From NCBI RefSeq assembly GCF_001427525.1, contig NZ_LMGU01000001.1:1-64000 (forward strand): 64,000 nucleotides of DNA, read 5' to 3'. Within the stretch, counting starts at the first letter, position 1, and the number at the start of each line of letters is the position of its first letter. The translations under genes and the position numbers were made by a program. Below, one piece after another: positions 1 to 11,175 of this stretch. Under the pieces are notes generated by a model, which made no database searches, was not told the origin of the DNA, and was given only the letters and a program-made list of their open reading frames with translations. Source of the stretch: Microbacterium sp. Root61. GTDB lineage: Bacteria; Actinomycetota; Actinomycetes; Actinomycetales; Microbacteriaceae.

Positions 1-47
1 ATGGTACTGCAGGGGGGACCCTGTGGGAGAGTAGGACACCGCCGGAC
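1..47 (+). rRNA. rrf: 5S ribosomal RNA, 3' end (partial)
   Basis: The first 47 bases match the conserved 3' third of actinobacterial 5S rRNA: the GGTACTGC segment, then GGGAGAGTAGGACACCGCCG, ending in GGAC. The 5' part lies outside the window, so an rRNA operon ends here. A strong hairpin terminator follows at once. The 3' end could be 1-2 nt off. An open reading frame runs through this stretch from base 1, but it is only the upstream extension of nadK and is not coding here. Confidence 0.88.
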
Positions 48-57
48 TTCTTTCGAG

Positions 58-87
58 AAATGGCCACCCAACGCTGGGTGGCCATTT
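58..87 (+). terminator. rRNA operon terminator hairpin
   Basis: AAATGGCCACCCA (58-70) pairs perfectly with TGGGTGGCCATTT (75-87) around the 4-nt loop ACGC. The 13-bp stem sits 10 nt after the 5S rRNA end, the usual place for an intrinsic rRNA terminator. The T-tract is short (TTT followed by CGCG). Confidence 0.85.
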
Positions 88-252
88 CGCGTTAACACGC
101 GAAGTTGCGCCGCCCCGCGTCTGCGGGTGGCCTCCGGATTCGATCGCGCACGTCGATCTCGAATCCTTCGCATCGCCTGTGCACTTTCGGGCGTTGAGGG
201 GGATCGATCCGACAGAATGGTTGAGGACAACCAGCCGATCGACGGGAGAGCG

Positions 253-1200
253 ATGACGCACGAGCGCAACATCCTCGTGGTGGCGCACGCGCGCCGCGAC
301 GACACGGTCGAGGCGGCGCAGCGGGTCTTCGAGGCGCTGCGCGTCGCAGGGGCTCGTGCCGTAGTTCCTCCGGATGATCGCGAGGAGCTCATCGAGGTGC
401 TCGGCGAACTCCCCGATGTCCTTCGTCTCGGCATCGACGTGCCAGTCGACGCCATCGAGCTCGCGATCGTGCTCGGCGGTGACGGCACGATCCTGCGCGC
501 GGCCGAACTCGTGCGCGACGGCACGGCTCCCGTGCTGGGCATCAACATGGGGCACGTCGGCTTCCTCGCGGAGATCGAGCGCGACGACATGGATGACGCG
601 GTCCGCCGTGTGATCGACCGCGACTACACCGTCGAGGAACGTCTGGCGCTGCAGGTGCGGGTCAAGGACTCCGCCGACTCCGTCATCTACGAGACCTGGG
701 CGCTGAACGAGGCGACGGTCGAGAAGGCGAGCCGGGAGCGCATGCTCGAAGTCGTCATGGAGATCGACGGACGCCCGCTGTCCACCTTCGGCTGCGACGG
801 TGTCGTCGTGTCCACGCCCACCGGGTCCACTGCATACAACTTCTCCGCCGGCGGTCCGGTCATCTGGCCGACGGTCGAGGCCATCGCGGTCGTGCCGCTG
901 TCGGCGCATGCGCTGTTCGCCGAGCCCCTGGTGGTCGGTCCGGAAGCCTCGATCGCGATCGAGGTGCTCGAGCGCACCAACGGCACCGGCATCCTCTGGT
1001 GCGATGGTCGCCGCTCGCACGACCTGCCTCCGGGCGCTCGTGTGGTCGTCCGGCGCTCCGAGCGTCCCGTGCGTCTCGCACGGCTGCATCCCGCCGCCTT
1101 CACCGACCGTCTGGTGCGCAAGTTCCGCCTGCCCGTCGAGGGCTGGCGCGGCCCCGCCGCCATCACGGGCACCATCACCACGCGTTCGGCGACCTCGTGA
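253..1200 (+). CDS. nadK: NAD kinase
   Basis: ATP- (or polyphosphate-) dependent NAD kinase, which makes NADP from NAD in the cytoplasm; 315 aa, typical length. Visible motifs are GGDGT at about residues 75-79 (catalytic Asp77), NMGHVGFLAE, and the C-terminal TPTGSTAYNFSAGGP substrate loop. The ATG at 253 is chosen because GGGAG (244-248) lies 4 nt upstream and homology begins there; the frame is open to base 1 but runs through 5S rRNA. The next gene, recN, starts 13 nt after the stop, and nadK-recN is a conserved actinobacterial pair. tlyA, often upstream of nadK in this group, is not next to it here; an rRNA operon is. Confidence 0.96.
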   Translation: MTHERNILVVAHARRDDTVEAAQRVFEALRVAGARAVVPPDDREELIEVLGELPDVLRLGIDVPVDAIELAIVLGGDGTILRAAELVRDGTAPVLGINMGHVGFLAEIERDDMDDAVRRVIDRDYTVEERLALQVRVKDSADSVIYETWALNEATVEKASRERMLEVVMEIDGRPLSTFGCDGVVVSTPTGSTAYNFSAGGPVIWPTVEAIAVVPLSAHALFAEPLVVGPEASIAIEVLERTNGTGILWCDGRRSHDLPPGARVVVRRSERPVRLARLHPAAFTDRLVRKFRLPVEGWRGPAAITGTITTRSATS

Positions 1201-1213
1201 GCGAGGGCGCACT

Positions 1214-2908
1214 GTGATCGAGGAGATGCGGCTGCGCGACCTCGGCGTCATCGCAGAGGCGACACTGCCGATGGGGCCCGGATTCACCGCGATAACCGGC
1301 GAGACCGGCGCCGGCAAGACCATGGTCGTAACCGGTCTGGGGCTGCTCCTGGGCCAGCGCGCCGATTCCGGCGCGGTGCGTGCCGGTGCTCAACAGGCAT
1401 CCGTCGACGGAGTCTGGATCGTGTCCGAGCGCGGCGCGGTCGCCGACCGGGTGCGCGACGCCGGCGGCGAACTCGAACCGCTCGGCGATGGGCGGGCGGA
1501 GCTGTTCGTCGGCCGCACCATCTCCAGTGAGGGACGCAGCCGAGCCTCGGTGGGCGGCCGCGCGGCCCCCGCCGGTGTTCTGGCCGACCTGGCGGATGAA
1601 CTCGTCGTCGTGCACGGCCAGTCCGACCAGCTGCGGCTGCGCTCCGCCGTCGCCCAGCGCGATGCGCTCGACCGCTTCGGCGGTGTGCCGGTGGCCGAGG
1701 CCCTGGCCGCGTATCGTGCGACGTTCGATCACTGGCGCGAGACCGATCGCGAGCTCACCACGCTGCTCACCGACCGCGATGCGCGACGGGCCGAGGCTGC
1801 ACAGCTGCGCGAGGCCATCACCGAGATCGAAGCAGCCGACCCGCAGCCGGGGGAGGATCTCGAGCTCCATCAGCGCGCGGAGCGTCTGGCGAATGCCGAA
1901 GACCTCCGCGTGGCGGCCGCCACGGCCCACGACGCACTCTCCGGCGAGGACGACGCCCCGGATGTCGGGACGTTGCTCGCCGAGGCGCGCAGGGCGCTGG
2001 AGCGCGCTACGTCCAGCGACGCCGCGCTGGAGGCTCTGGCCGAGCAGGTGGCCGATCTGGGCTACCGTGCCGCCGATGCGGCCGCGGGCCTCGCCGGCTA
2101 CCTCGCCGACCTCGATGAGGGCGGCCCGCACGAACTGGCCACGGTCGAGGAGCGGCGCGCCGTCCTCGGTACGCTCATCCGCACCCACGGCACGCTGGAC
2201 GCCGCGATCGACCTGCTGCAGAGCGGGTCCGCGCGCCTGGCCGAGCTGGATGACGACGGCGACCGCATCGAGCGACTGACGACGGAACGGGATGCCGCGG
2301 CCACCGCGCTCGACGCCGCTGCCGGTCTGCTCACCGCGGCCCGGATCGAGGCCGCCGGTCGACTGGGCGACGCCGTCAGCGCGGAGCTGCGCGAGCTCGC
2401 CATGCCGGACGCCCGACTCTCGGTCGAAGTCACGGAGGGCGCGCTGTCCACTTCCGGACGCGACGACGTCGCGATCCTCCTCGCGCCGCACCCGGGCGCC
2501 GAACCCCGCCCCGTATCGCGCGGTGCCTCCGGCGGAGAGCTCAGCCGCGTCATGCTCGCGATCGAGGTCGTCATCGCCGGCACCGACCCGGTACCCACCT
2601 TCGTCTTCGACGAGGTCGACGCCGGCATCGGCGGTGCCGCCGCGATCGAGGTCGGGCGCCGGCTCGCCCGGCTCGCCGAGACCTCGCAGGTCATCGCCGT
2701 CACCCACCTGGCGCAGGTCGCCGCTTTCGCCGGCAACCACCTCACGGTGGTCAAGGCCAATGACGGCTCGGTCACCGCGTCCAGCGTGCGGCGGCTAGGC
2801 GGTGCCGACCGCGAGTCCGAGATGGCGCGGCTCCTGTCCGGACTGCCCGACTCCGATGCCGCCCTCACCCATGCGCGAGAACTGCTCGCGCTCGCTCACA
2901 ACCGCTGA
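1214..2908 (+). CDS. recN: DNA repair protein RecN
   Basis: SMC-like ATPase of recombinational double-strand-break repair; 564 aa. The N-terminus has Walker A GETGAGKT. A middle coiled-coil/charged section follows. The C-terminus has the ABC signature GGELSRVML and Walker B FVFDEVDAGIGG, the arrangement expected for RecN. The start is GTG 1214 (peptide VIEEMRLRDLGVI), with GAGGG at 1203-1207; an in-frame ATG at 1226 is a weaker alternative. It lies 13 nt behind nadK and is probably cotranscribed with it. The frame is open to about 800, but the added sequence overlaps nadK and is Arg/Ser/Pro-rich, so it is a shadow. Confidence 0.95.
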   Translation: MIEEMRLRDLGVIAEATLPMGPGFTAITGETGAGKTMVVTGLGLLLGQRADSGAVRAGAQQASVDGVWIVSERGAVADRVRDAGGELEPLGDGRAELFVGRTISSEGRSRASVGGRAAPAGVLADLADELVVVHGQSDQLRLRSAVAQRDALDRFGGVPVAEALAAYRATFDHWRETDRELTTLLTDRDARRAEAAQLREAITEIEAADPQPGEDLELHQRAERLANAEDLRVAAATAHDALSGEDDAPDVGTLLAEARRALERATSSDAALEALAEQVADLGYRAADAAAGLAGYLADLDEGGPHELATVEERRAVLGTLIRTHGTLDAAIDLLQSGSARLAELDDDGDRIERLTTERDAAATALDAAAGLLTAARIEAAGRLGDAVSAELRELAMPDARLSVEVTEGALSTSGRDDVAILLAPHPGAEPRPVSRGASGGELSRVMLAIEVVIAGTDPVPTFVFDEVDAGIGGAAAIEVGRRLARLAETSQVIAVTHLAQVAAFAGNHLTVVKANDGSVTASSVRRLGGADRESEMARLLSGLPDSDAALTHARELLALAHNR

Positions 2909-2966
2909 CGACGCATCGGCGCGGCCCGCCCGACGTGTTTCGCAGCTTCCTCCCGATAGCGACTGA

Positions 2967-5270
<2,304 letters not shown>

Positions 5271-5271
5271 C

Positions 5272-6195
5272 ATGCGGCTGGATCGGGCGGTGGACGCGTA
5301 CCTGCGCCATGTCTCGATCGAGCGCGGGCTGTCCGAGCACACGGTCTCGGCGTATCGGCGCGACCTGTCCGGGTACCTCGCCTGGCTGGCAGAGCGCGGC
5401 GTGGACGAATCGACACAGGTCACGCCCGCCCTCGTCGGCGAGTTCATCGCCGACAGGGCATCTGCACAGCCCGCACCCGCGGCATCCAGTCTCGCCCGCC
5501 TGCAGAGCTCCGTGCGCGGGCTGCACCGCTTCCTCGTACGCGAAGGGATCGAGGCTGAGGACCCGACCGGAAGGCTGCGCCCGCCGAAGGCTCCGCGGCG
5601 CCTGCCCAAGGCCCTCACGATCGAGCAGGTCGAGCGCCTGCTGGACGCCTCCGGACCCGCTCCGGCCGATGCGCCGGCGGGGGAGCTGATCGGCGTGCGC
5701 GACCGCGCGCTGCTCGAGCTGCTGTACGCCACCGGGGCCCGCGTGTCCGAGATCGTGCAGCTCGACGTAGACGACGTCGGGCACGGAGAGGCGCTCCGCG
5801 TACGTGGCAAGGGATCGAAGGAGCGCATCGTGCCGGTCGGGTCGTACGCCCGGGCGGCGATCGATGCGTACCTGACGCGGGTGCGCCCCGAACTCTCCCG
5901 CCGAGGACGCGCGACCCCGAAGCTCTTCCTCGGCGCCCGTGGCGCGCCGCTGTCGCGACAGAGCACATGGCTGATCATCCGGGATGCCGCGGCGCGCGCG
6001 GATCTCACCGCCCACGTCTCGCCGCACACGCTGCGCCACTCGTTCGCCACGCACCTGCTCCAGGGCGGCGCCGACGTGCGCGTCGTGCAGGAGATGCTCG
6101 GCCACGCCTCGGTGTCCACGACCCAGATCTACACGCACGTCACCGTCGACGCGCTGCGCGATGTCTACGCGACCTCTCACCCCCGCGCGCGCTGA
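5272..6195 (+). CDS. xerD: Tyrosine site-specific recombinase XerD
   Basis: Chromosome-dimer resolvase acting at dif with XerC; 307 aa, full length. Residues 1-90 form the SAM-like core-binding domain. The catalytic set is complete: Arg157 (TGARVSEI), Lys180 (RGKGSKER), His252-x-x-Arg255 (HTLRH), His278 (LGHAS) and Tyr287 (QIYTH). It begins 1 nt after the Nudix stop. The housekeeping context and complete active site favour XerD over a phage integrase. xerC is not in the window. Confidence 0.93.
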   Translation: MRLDRAVDAYLRHVSIERGLSEHTVSAYRRDLSGYLAWLAERGVDESTQVTPALVGEFIADRASAQPAPAASSLARLQSSVRGLHRFLVREGIEAEDPTGRLRPPKAPRRLPKALTIEQVERLLDASGPAPADAPAGELIGVRDRALLELLYATGARVSEIVQLDVDDVGHGEALRVRGKGSKERIVPVGSYARAAIDAYLTRVRPELSRRGRATPKLFLGARGAPLSRQSTWLIIRDAAARADLTAHVSPHTLRHSFATHLLQGGADVRVVQEMLGHASVSTTQIYTHVTVDALRDVYATSHPRAR

Positions 6196-6283
6196 AGCGA
6201 TTTGGCGTCTACCTGAGATCTTCGCCACACTGGGCGGTTGGCGCCGTCACTGGGGCGGCCTCAAGGATTCCCGGGGGGAACAC

Positions 6284-6799
6284 ATGAAGAACACACGCGC
6301 GCGCCTTGCCGCCGCTGCCATCGTGCTGACGGCCATGGTGACGCTGAGCGGCTGCTCGATGCTCGACCAGTTCCTGCCGTCGTCGCAGCCCGTCCGCGAC
6401 GCCGAGACCGGCGAGGTGACCGAGGAAGCCGGCAACGCCGACGTCTTCGCGGTCCAGGTGGGCGACTGCCTCAACACGGCCGGGATCGACACGGAAGAGG
6501 TCAGCAGCCTCCCGATCGTCCCGTGCACGGAGCCGCACGACGACGAGGTCTACTTCTCGTACCAGGTCGCGGACGGCGCCTTCCCGGGCGAGGAAGCGCT
6601 TATCGCCGATGCCCAGGAAGCCTGCGCGGTCGAGTTCACGACGTTCGTCGGTCTCGCCTACGAAGAGTCGGCGCTCGACCTCTGGCCCATGTACCCCACC
6701 GAGGGTTCGTGGGACTCGGGCGACCGCGAAGTGCTGTGCATCGCGTGGGATCCGTCCGGCGCGAAGCTCACCGGCACCCTCGCCGGCGCAGCGCGCTGA
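6284..6799 (+). CDS. Lipoprotein, septum-formation (DUF4190-linked) family
   Basis: 171 aa. The signal peptide ends in lipobox LSGC (lipidated Cys24). The body carries VGDCLNT, then PCTEPHDDEVYF, and later conserved Cys residues (EACAVEF, VLCIAW); this Cys pattern and the PHxxE segment characterise the actinobacterial septum-formation family. ATG 6284 has a strong upstream GGGGGGA; the longer open frame overlaps xerD and is spurious. It stands alone and is followed by a hairpin terminator. The exact role in the envelope is unknown. Confidence 0.8.
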   Translation: MKNTRARLAAAAIVLTAMVTLSGCSMLDQFLPSSQPVRDAETGEVTEEAGNADVFAVQVGDCLNTAGIDTEEVSSLPIVPCTEPHDDEVYFSYQVADGAFPGEEALIADAQEACAVEFTTFVGLAYEESALDLWPMYPTEGSWDSGDREVLCIAWDPSGAKLTGTLAGAAR

Positions 6800-6809
6800 G
6801 TCCGTGTTC

Positions 6810-6838
6810 GCGGCGCTTACCCCTCGGGTAGGCGCCGC
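6810..6838 (+). terminator. Hairpin terminator after the lipoprotein gene
   Basis: GCGGCGC (6810-6816) pairs with GCGCCGC (6832-6838) and TACCC (6818-6822) with GGGTA (6826-6830), with a T-G wobble between and a 3-nt loop. The stem is 13 bp. Only a weak T-run (GTTTCTG) follows. Confidence 0.65.
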
Positions 6839-6875
6839 GACGCCGTTTCTGCCCGTACGGAGGCCTGTTGCCGAC

Positions 6876-6917
6876 TACTATCGAGCGAGCATGAGGAAGC
6901 GAGACCACGGTGGCTGA
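6876..6917 (+). promoter_or_regulatory. parA promoter with possible leaderless 8-codon upstream ORF
   Basis: TACTAT (6876-6881) looks like a -10 box. Nine nt later an ATG (6891) opens an 8-codon frame, MRKRDHGG, that stops at 6915-6917 just inside parA. A leaderless short ORF overlapping the parA GTG would couple ParA translation to it. This rests on spacing alone. Confidence 0.35.
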
Positions 6918-7800
6918 GAGCAGAACGAAGACCAGGTCGACGAAGACCTCGGAGTCCGAAACCCCCATGGGGCCGACCGGGCGTCCGTACCACGGTTTCC
7001 CGACCCCTCCGAAGCTCAACGGGCACGGACCGGCTCGGATCATCGCCCTGTGCAACCAGAAGGGCGGGGTCGGCAAGACCACGACCACGATCAACCTGGC
7101 TGCCGCGCTCGCGCACTACGGCCGGCGGGTGCTCGCCGTCGACTTCGACCCGCAGGGCGCCCTCTCGGCGGGCCTCGGCGTGCAGACCCACGACGTCCCC
7201 ACGATCTACGACCTGCTGCTGGATACCAAGCGCAACGCCAAGGACGTCATCGTCCACACGGCGACCCCCGACCTGGACATCATCCCGGCGAACATCGACC
7301 TGTCCGCGGCCGAGGTGCACCTCGTCAACGAGGTCGCCCGCGAGACGATCCTGGCCCGCGTGCTGCGTCAGGTCGCACCGGACTACGACGTGATCCTGAT
7401 CGACTGCCAGCCGTCGCTCGGGCTGCTCACGGTCAACGCGCTCACGGCCAGCCACGGCGTCGTCATTCCGCTCGAGTGCGAGTTCTTCGCCCTGCGCGGC
7501 GTCGCCCTCCTCATCGAGACGATCGAGAAGGTCCGCGACCGCCTGAACCCGTCGATCACCATGGACGGGCTGCTCGCCACCATGTACGACCCGCGCACGC
7601 TGCACTCGCGCGAGGTGCTGGAGCGCGTTGTGGAGGCCTTCGGCGACGATGTGCTCGAGACGGTCATCGGTCGCACGGTCAAGTTCCCGGATGCCTCGGT
7701 GTCGGGCATGCCGATCACCGAGTTCGCGCCCGAGCATCCAGCCGCCCAGGCCTACCTGCGGCTGGCGCGGGAGCTGGTCGCTCGTGGCGCCGTCGCCTGA
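6910..7800 (+). CDS. parA: ParA/Soj-type chromosome-partitioning ATPase
   Basis: 296 aa. After a charged N-terminal tail of about 45 residues comes the deviant Walker A KGGVGKTTTT, then VDFDPQGALSAGLG and the LIDCQPSLGLL Walker B region, all ParA-family hallmarks. It starts at GTG 6910. It is followed directly by scpA and scpB, the standard arrangement of the second actinobacterial ParA-like ATPase, so a role with the SMC-ScpAB complex in chromosome segregation is likely. No parB or parS is visible here, so this is probably not the oriC-proximal parAB locus. Confidence 0.9.
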   Translation: MAESRTKTRSTKTSESETPMGPTGRPYHGFPTPPKLNGHGPARIIALCNQKGGVGKTTTTINLAAALAHYGRRVLAVDFDPQGALSAGLGVQTHDVPTIYDLLLDTKRNAKDVIVHTATPDLDIIPANIDLSAAEVHLVNEVARETILARVLRQVAPDYDVILIDCQPSLGLLTVNALTASHGVVIPLECEFFALRGVALLIETIEKVRDRLNPSITMDGLLATMYDPRTLHSREVLERVVEAFGDDVLETVIGRTVKFPDASVSGMPITEFAPEHPAAQAYLRLARELVARGAVA

Positions 7801-8638
7801 GGAGAGCCCCATCGACCCGGTCGCTGAGCGGACCGAACCGGACGAAGCCGCTGACAACGGCCGATTCCGCGTTTCGCTCAGCGTGTTCGACGGACCGTTC
7901 GACCTGCTCCTGACCCTCATCTCCAAGCACGAGCTCGACATCACCGAGATCGCGCTGAGCAAGGTGACGGACGAATTCATCGCGTACCTGCGCCAGCTCG
8001 ACTCCGACGACGACATGGACCAGGCATCCGAGTTCCTCGTCGTGGCCGCCACCCTGCTCGACATGAAGGTCGCCGGGCTCCTGCCGCAGGGCGAGCTCGT
8101 CGATGCGGAATCCGTCGCGCTGCTCGAAGCGCGCGACCTGCTGTTCGCGCGCCTGCTGCAGTACCGCGCGTTCAAGCAGGTCTCGACGTGGTTCTCCGCG
8201 CAGCTGCAGACCGAAGATCGCCGGCACGTGCGGGCCGTGCGTCTCGACGAGAAGTACCGCCGCGCCGCGCCCGAGCTGGTCTGGACGCTCAACGCCGACG
8301 ACTTCGCCGCGCTGGCGCTGCTCGCGATGACGCCGCGCGAGATCCCGCACGTCGGCCTGGACCACCTGCACGCGCCGCTGGTCAGCATCCGCGAGCAGGC
8401 CGCCGTCGTGGTCGCGCTGCTGCGCAACGCGGGCGCTCTGTCCTTCCGCGAACTGGTCGCCGGCGTCACGCAGCCCGGCGTGTTCGTGGCGCGCTTCCTG
8501 TCCGTGCTCGAGCTCTACCGCCACGCCGCGCTGTCGTTCGAGCAGCTCGAGCCGCTCGGCGAGCTGACCTTGCGCTGGACCGCCGAGCGGTGGTCCGAAG
8601 AGAACCTTGCGACCCTGGGGGCCGACTATGACCGATGA
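7784..8638 (+). CDS. scpA: Segregation and condensation protein A
   Basis: Kleisin subunit of the SMC-ScpAB condensin; 284 aa. The family N-terminus is clear (VFDGPFDLLLTLISKHELDI near residue 30), as is the C-terminal winged-helix part that binds the SMC head. GTG 7784 is preferred because GGGAG (7769-7773) precedes it and no other start codon lies before the conserved N-terminus. It overlaps parA by 17 nt and scpB by 11 nt, so the three genes are coupled. Confidence 0.92.
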   Translation: MAPSPEESPIDPVAERTEPDEAADNGRFRVSLSVFDGPFDLLLTLISKHELDITEIALSKVTDEFIAYLRQLDSDDDMDQASEFLVVAATLLDMKVAGLLPQGELVDAESVALLEARDLLFARLLQYRAFKQVSTWFSAQLQTEDRRHVRAVRLDEKYRRAAPELVWTLNADDFAALALLAMTPREIPHVGLDHLHAPLVSIREQAAVVVALLRNAGALSFRELVAGVTQPGVFVARFLSVLELYRHAALSFEQLEPLGELTLRWTAERWSEENLATLGADYDR

Positions 8639-9269
8639 GCCGACTGAGCAGACGATGCGCGAGACGGATGCCGCGGCATCCGAGTCGTCCGAAGCCCCTG
8701 CGCGCCCGCACGACGTGGTTTCCGTCGCCCGCCGGCTCGAGGCCATACTGCTCGTGATCGAGGAGCCCCAGAGCCTCGTGAGCCTCGCTGCGGCGGTCTC
8801 TGCTCCGGTCCCGGCCGTGCGACAGGCGATCGAGGGTCTCGTCGAGGACTACGACGGCCTCGCCGGCGGACCGCGACGCGGGTTCGAGCTGCGCGAGGTC
8901 GGCGGCGGCTGGCGGCTCTACGTGCGCGAGGAGCACGACGACGTGGTGTCGGAGTTCGTCAACACGCAGGCGCCGTCGCGGTTGTCGCAGGCGGCCCTGG
9001 AGACGCTCGCCGTGATCGCCTACAAGCAGCCGGTCTCGCGCAGCCAGGTCGCATCGATCCGGGCGGTCAATGTCGACTCCGTGGTCCGGACGCTGCTGGC
9101 GCGCGGGCTCATCACCGAAGTGTTCACAGACGCGGAGACGGGGGCCATCAACTACGGCACCACCGACGCGCTCCTGGTGAACCTCGGGATCAACTCGCTC
9201 GACGAGTTGCCGCACATTTCACCGCTCCTGGACGACGGCGCGGACGGATTCGACGAGGTGGGACGATGA
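8628..9269 (+). CDS. scpB: Segregation and condensation protein B
   Basis: 213 aa. Two winged-helix domains bind the ScpA kleisin. Recognisable segments are ARRLEAILLVIEEP, the RGFELREVGGGWRLY strand region and QAALETLAVIAYKQPVSR, the ScpB signature. ATG 8628 lies inside the end of scpA. The stop overlaps the rluB start (ATGA), the usual scpB-rluB coupling. Confidence 0.93.
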   Translation: MTDEPTEQTMRETDAAASESSEAPARPHDVVSVARRLEAILLVIEEPQSLVSLAAAVSAPVPAVRQAIEGLVEDYDGLAGGPRRGFELREVGGGWRLYVREEHDDVVSEFVNTQAPSRLSQAALETLAVIAYKQPVSRSQVASIRAVNVDSVVRTLLARGLITEVFTDAETGAINYGTTDALLVNLGINSLDELPHISPLLDDGADGFDEVGR

Positions 9270-10045
9270 ACGACGATTCGACAGACCGGCCGACAGAGGG
9301 CGTGCGGCTGCAGAAGGTCCTCGCGAACGCGGGCGTCGCCTCGCGCCGTGTGGCCGAAGAGATGATCGTGGACGGTCGCGTGCGCGTGAACGGCGAGGTC
9401 GTGACCGAGCTCGGCAACCGCATCGATCCCGAGGTCGACCTCGTGGACGTGGACGGCACGGCGATCCAGCTCGACCAGTCCAAGCGCTACGTGATCCTGA
9501 ACAAGCCGACCGGGGTCGTGAGCTCGATGCTCGACGACCGTGGCCGGCGCGATCTGCGCGAGTTCACGGCGGACTGGGACGAGCGGCTCTACAACGTCGG
9601 GCGTCTGGATGCCGACACCAGCGGTCTGCTCGTGCTCACCAACGACGGCGATCTGGCACACGTGCTCGCGCACCCGTCGTTCGGCGTCACCAAGGTCTAC
9701 ATCGCCAAGGTCGAAGGCCGCGTGACGCCGCAGGTCATCGCGACGCTGACGCGCGGCATCGAGCTGGAGGACGGCCACATCGCCGCCGACAAGGCGCGGC
9801 TGCTGTCGTCCTCGGCCGAGGGAGAGGGCTCGCTGGTCGAGCTGACCCTGCACTCCGGACGCAATCGCATCGTGCGGCGCATGATGGCGGCGGTCGGTCA
9901 CCCGGTCCTCGAGCTGGTCCGACGTCAGTTCGGCCCGCTCCACCTGGGAAGCCTCCCAGTGGGGAAGGCCCGCGAGTTGACTAAAGTAGAACGTGGCGCG
10001 CTATTGACCCTGTCGCGCGCAGCGCCGGGGGACCAGGAGAAGTAG
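9266..10045 (+). CDS. rluB: Pseudouridine synthase, RsuA/RluB family
   Basis: 259 aa. An N-terminal S4 RNA-binding domain (VRLQKVLANAGVASRR, residues about 14-60) is followed by the catalytic domain with the active-site Asp in GRLDADTSGLLVLTNDG. Position after scpB fits the large-subunit 23S rRNA pseudouridine synthase RluB; RsuA or RluE specificity cannot be excluded from sequence alone. It overlaps scpB by 4 nt and ends 2 nt before tyrA. Confidence 0.9.
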   Translation: MNDDSTDRPTEGVRLQKVLANAGVASRRVAEEMIVDGRVRVNGEVVTELGNRIDPEVDLVDVDGTAIQLDQSKRYVILNKPTGVVSSMLDDRGRRDLREFTADWDERLYNVGRLDADTSGLLVLTNDGDLAHVLAHPSFGVTKVYIAKVEGRVTPQVIATLTRGIELEDGHIAADKARLLSSSAEGEGSLVELTLHSGRNRIVRRMMAAVGHPVLELVRRQFGPLHLGSLPVGKARELTKVERGALLTLSRAAPGDQEK

Positions 10046-10047
10046 CC

Positions 10048-11175
10048 GTGAGCGAATCGAACGCAGCATCCGTGCGCGCGCGCGTCGCCGCACGGGTCGG
10101 CGGCACGGTCCGCATCGTCGGTGCCGGCCTGCTCGGCTCGAGCATCGGTCACGCGCTGACCGCCCTCGGCGTCGACGTGGTCCTCGCCGACTCCTCGCCG
10201 TCGCAGCTGCGTCTCGCGATCGACTACGGCGCGGGTCGCGCCGCGGCTGAGACCGATGCCCCGTCGCTGGTGGTCGTGGCGGTTCCGCCCGATGTCACCG
10301 CCGACGTGATCGCCCGCGAACTGGCCGCCTATCCCGACGCCGTCGTGACGGATGTCGCCAGCGTCAAGCTCGAGCCGCTGCACGCGCTCCGGGCCCGTGG
10401 TGTCGACCTCACCCGCTACATCGGCTCGCACCCGCTCGCCGGCCGTGAGCGCGGCGGGGCGATCTCCGCCCGCGCCGACATCTTCGTCGGGCGCCCCTGG
10501 GTCGTCTGCCGCGATGAAGAGACCTCCGCCGCCGACCTCGCGCTGGTCGAAGGGCTCGCGCTCGACCTCGGCGCGACGCCGATCGAGATGACCCCGGAGG
10601 AGCACGACCGTTCGGTCGCGCTCGTCTCGCACGTCCCGCAGCTCGTCGCGAGCCTGCTCGCCGGACGCTTCGTCGACGCGCCGGACGGCTCGCTGCGCCT
10701 GGCCGGACAGGGTGTGCGCGACACGACGCGGATCGCGGCGTCCGCCCCCGAACTGTGGGTGCAGATCCTCGGCGCCAACGCGGCACCGGTCGTCGACGTT
10801 CTCGACGCACTGGCCGCCGACCTGACCTCCGTCGCCGATGCCCTGCGCGCCCCTGATGCGCCGGGCGCCCGTCGCTCGGTGGCCGATACGATCCGCCGCG
10901 GCAACGAAGGCGTCGAACGACTGCCCGGCAAGCACGGCCAGAACCGCCGCTTCGAGTCCATCGTCGTGATGGTCGACGACACCGCCGGTCAGCTCGGACG
11001 CCTGTTCGGCGAGCTCGGCGAGCTCGACGTCAACGTCGAGGACCTCCGCCTGGAGCACTCGCCGGGCGCCCAGTTCGGCCTCGCCGAGATCAGCGTCGAG
11101 CCGAGCGCGGTGCGCCGGGCCGTCGAGGGTCTCGAAGCCCGCGGCTGGAAGATTGCGAGCACCTCCAATGACTGA
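10048..11175 (+). CDS. tyrA: Prephenate dehydrogenase
   Basis: NAD-dependent conversion of prephenate to 4-hydroxyphenylpyruvate for tyrosine synthesis; 375 aa. The N-terminal Rossmann domain carries [17 protein letters not shown] (GxGxxG-type). The middle helical domain includes the [12 protein letters not shown] active-site segment. The C-terminal ACT domain (from about residue 300: [17 protein letters not shown]) suggests feedback control by tyrosine. It starts at GTG 10048, 2 nt after rluB, and overlaps cmk by 8 nt. The rluB-tyrA-cmk-der order is typical of actinobacteria. Confidence 0.93.
   Translation: MSESNAASVRARVAARVGGTVRIVGAGLLGSSIGHALTALGVDVVLADSSPSQLRLAIDYGAGRAAAETDAPSLVVVAVPPDVTADVIARELAAYPDAVVTDVASVKLEPLHALRARGVDLTRYIGSHPLAGRERGGAISARADIFVGRPWVVCRDEETSAADLALVEGLALDLGATPIEMTPEEHDRSVALVSHVPQLVASLLAGRFVDAPDGSLRLAGQGVRDTTRIAASAPELWVQILGANAAPVVDVLDALAADLTSVADALRAPDAPGARRSVADTIRRGNEGVERLPGKHGQNRRFESIVVMVDDTAGQLGRLFGELGELDVNVEDLRLEHSPGAQFGLAEISVEPSAVRRAVEGLEARGWKIASTSND

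Noticed and set aside
1..252. Open reading frame running from base 1 into nadK
   Set aside because: It crosses the 5S rRNA end and its terminator. NadK homology and an RBS begin at 253.
800..1213. N-terminal extension of recN overlapping nadK
   Set aside because: Arg/Ser/Pro-rich shadow of nadK; RecN family sequence starts at GTG 1214.
5272..6195. Phage integrase marking a genomic island
   Set aside because: Housekeeping context after pyrG-Nudix and full XerD similarity; no attachment-site repeats at the nearby tRNA, which is 11 kb away.
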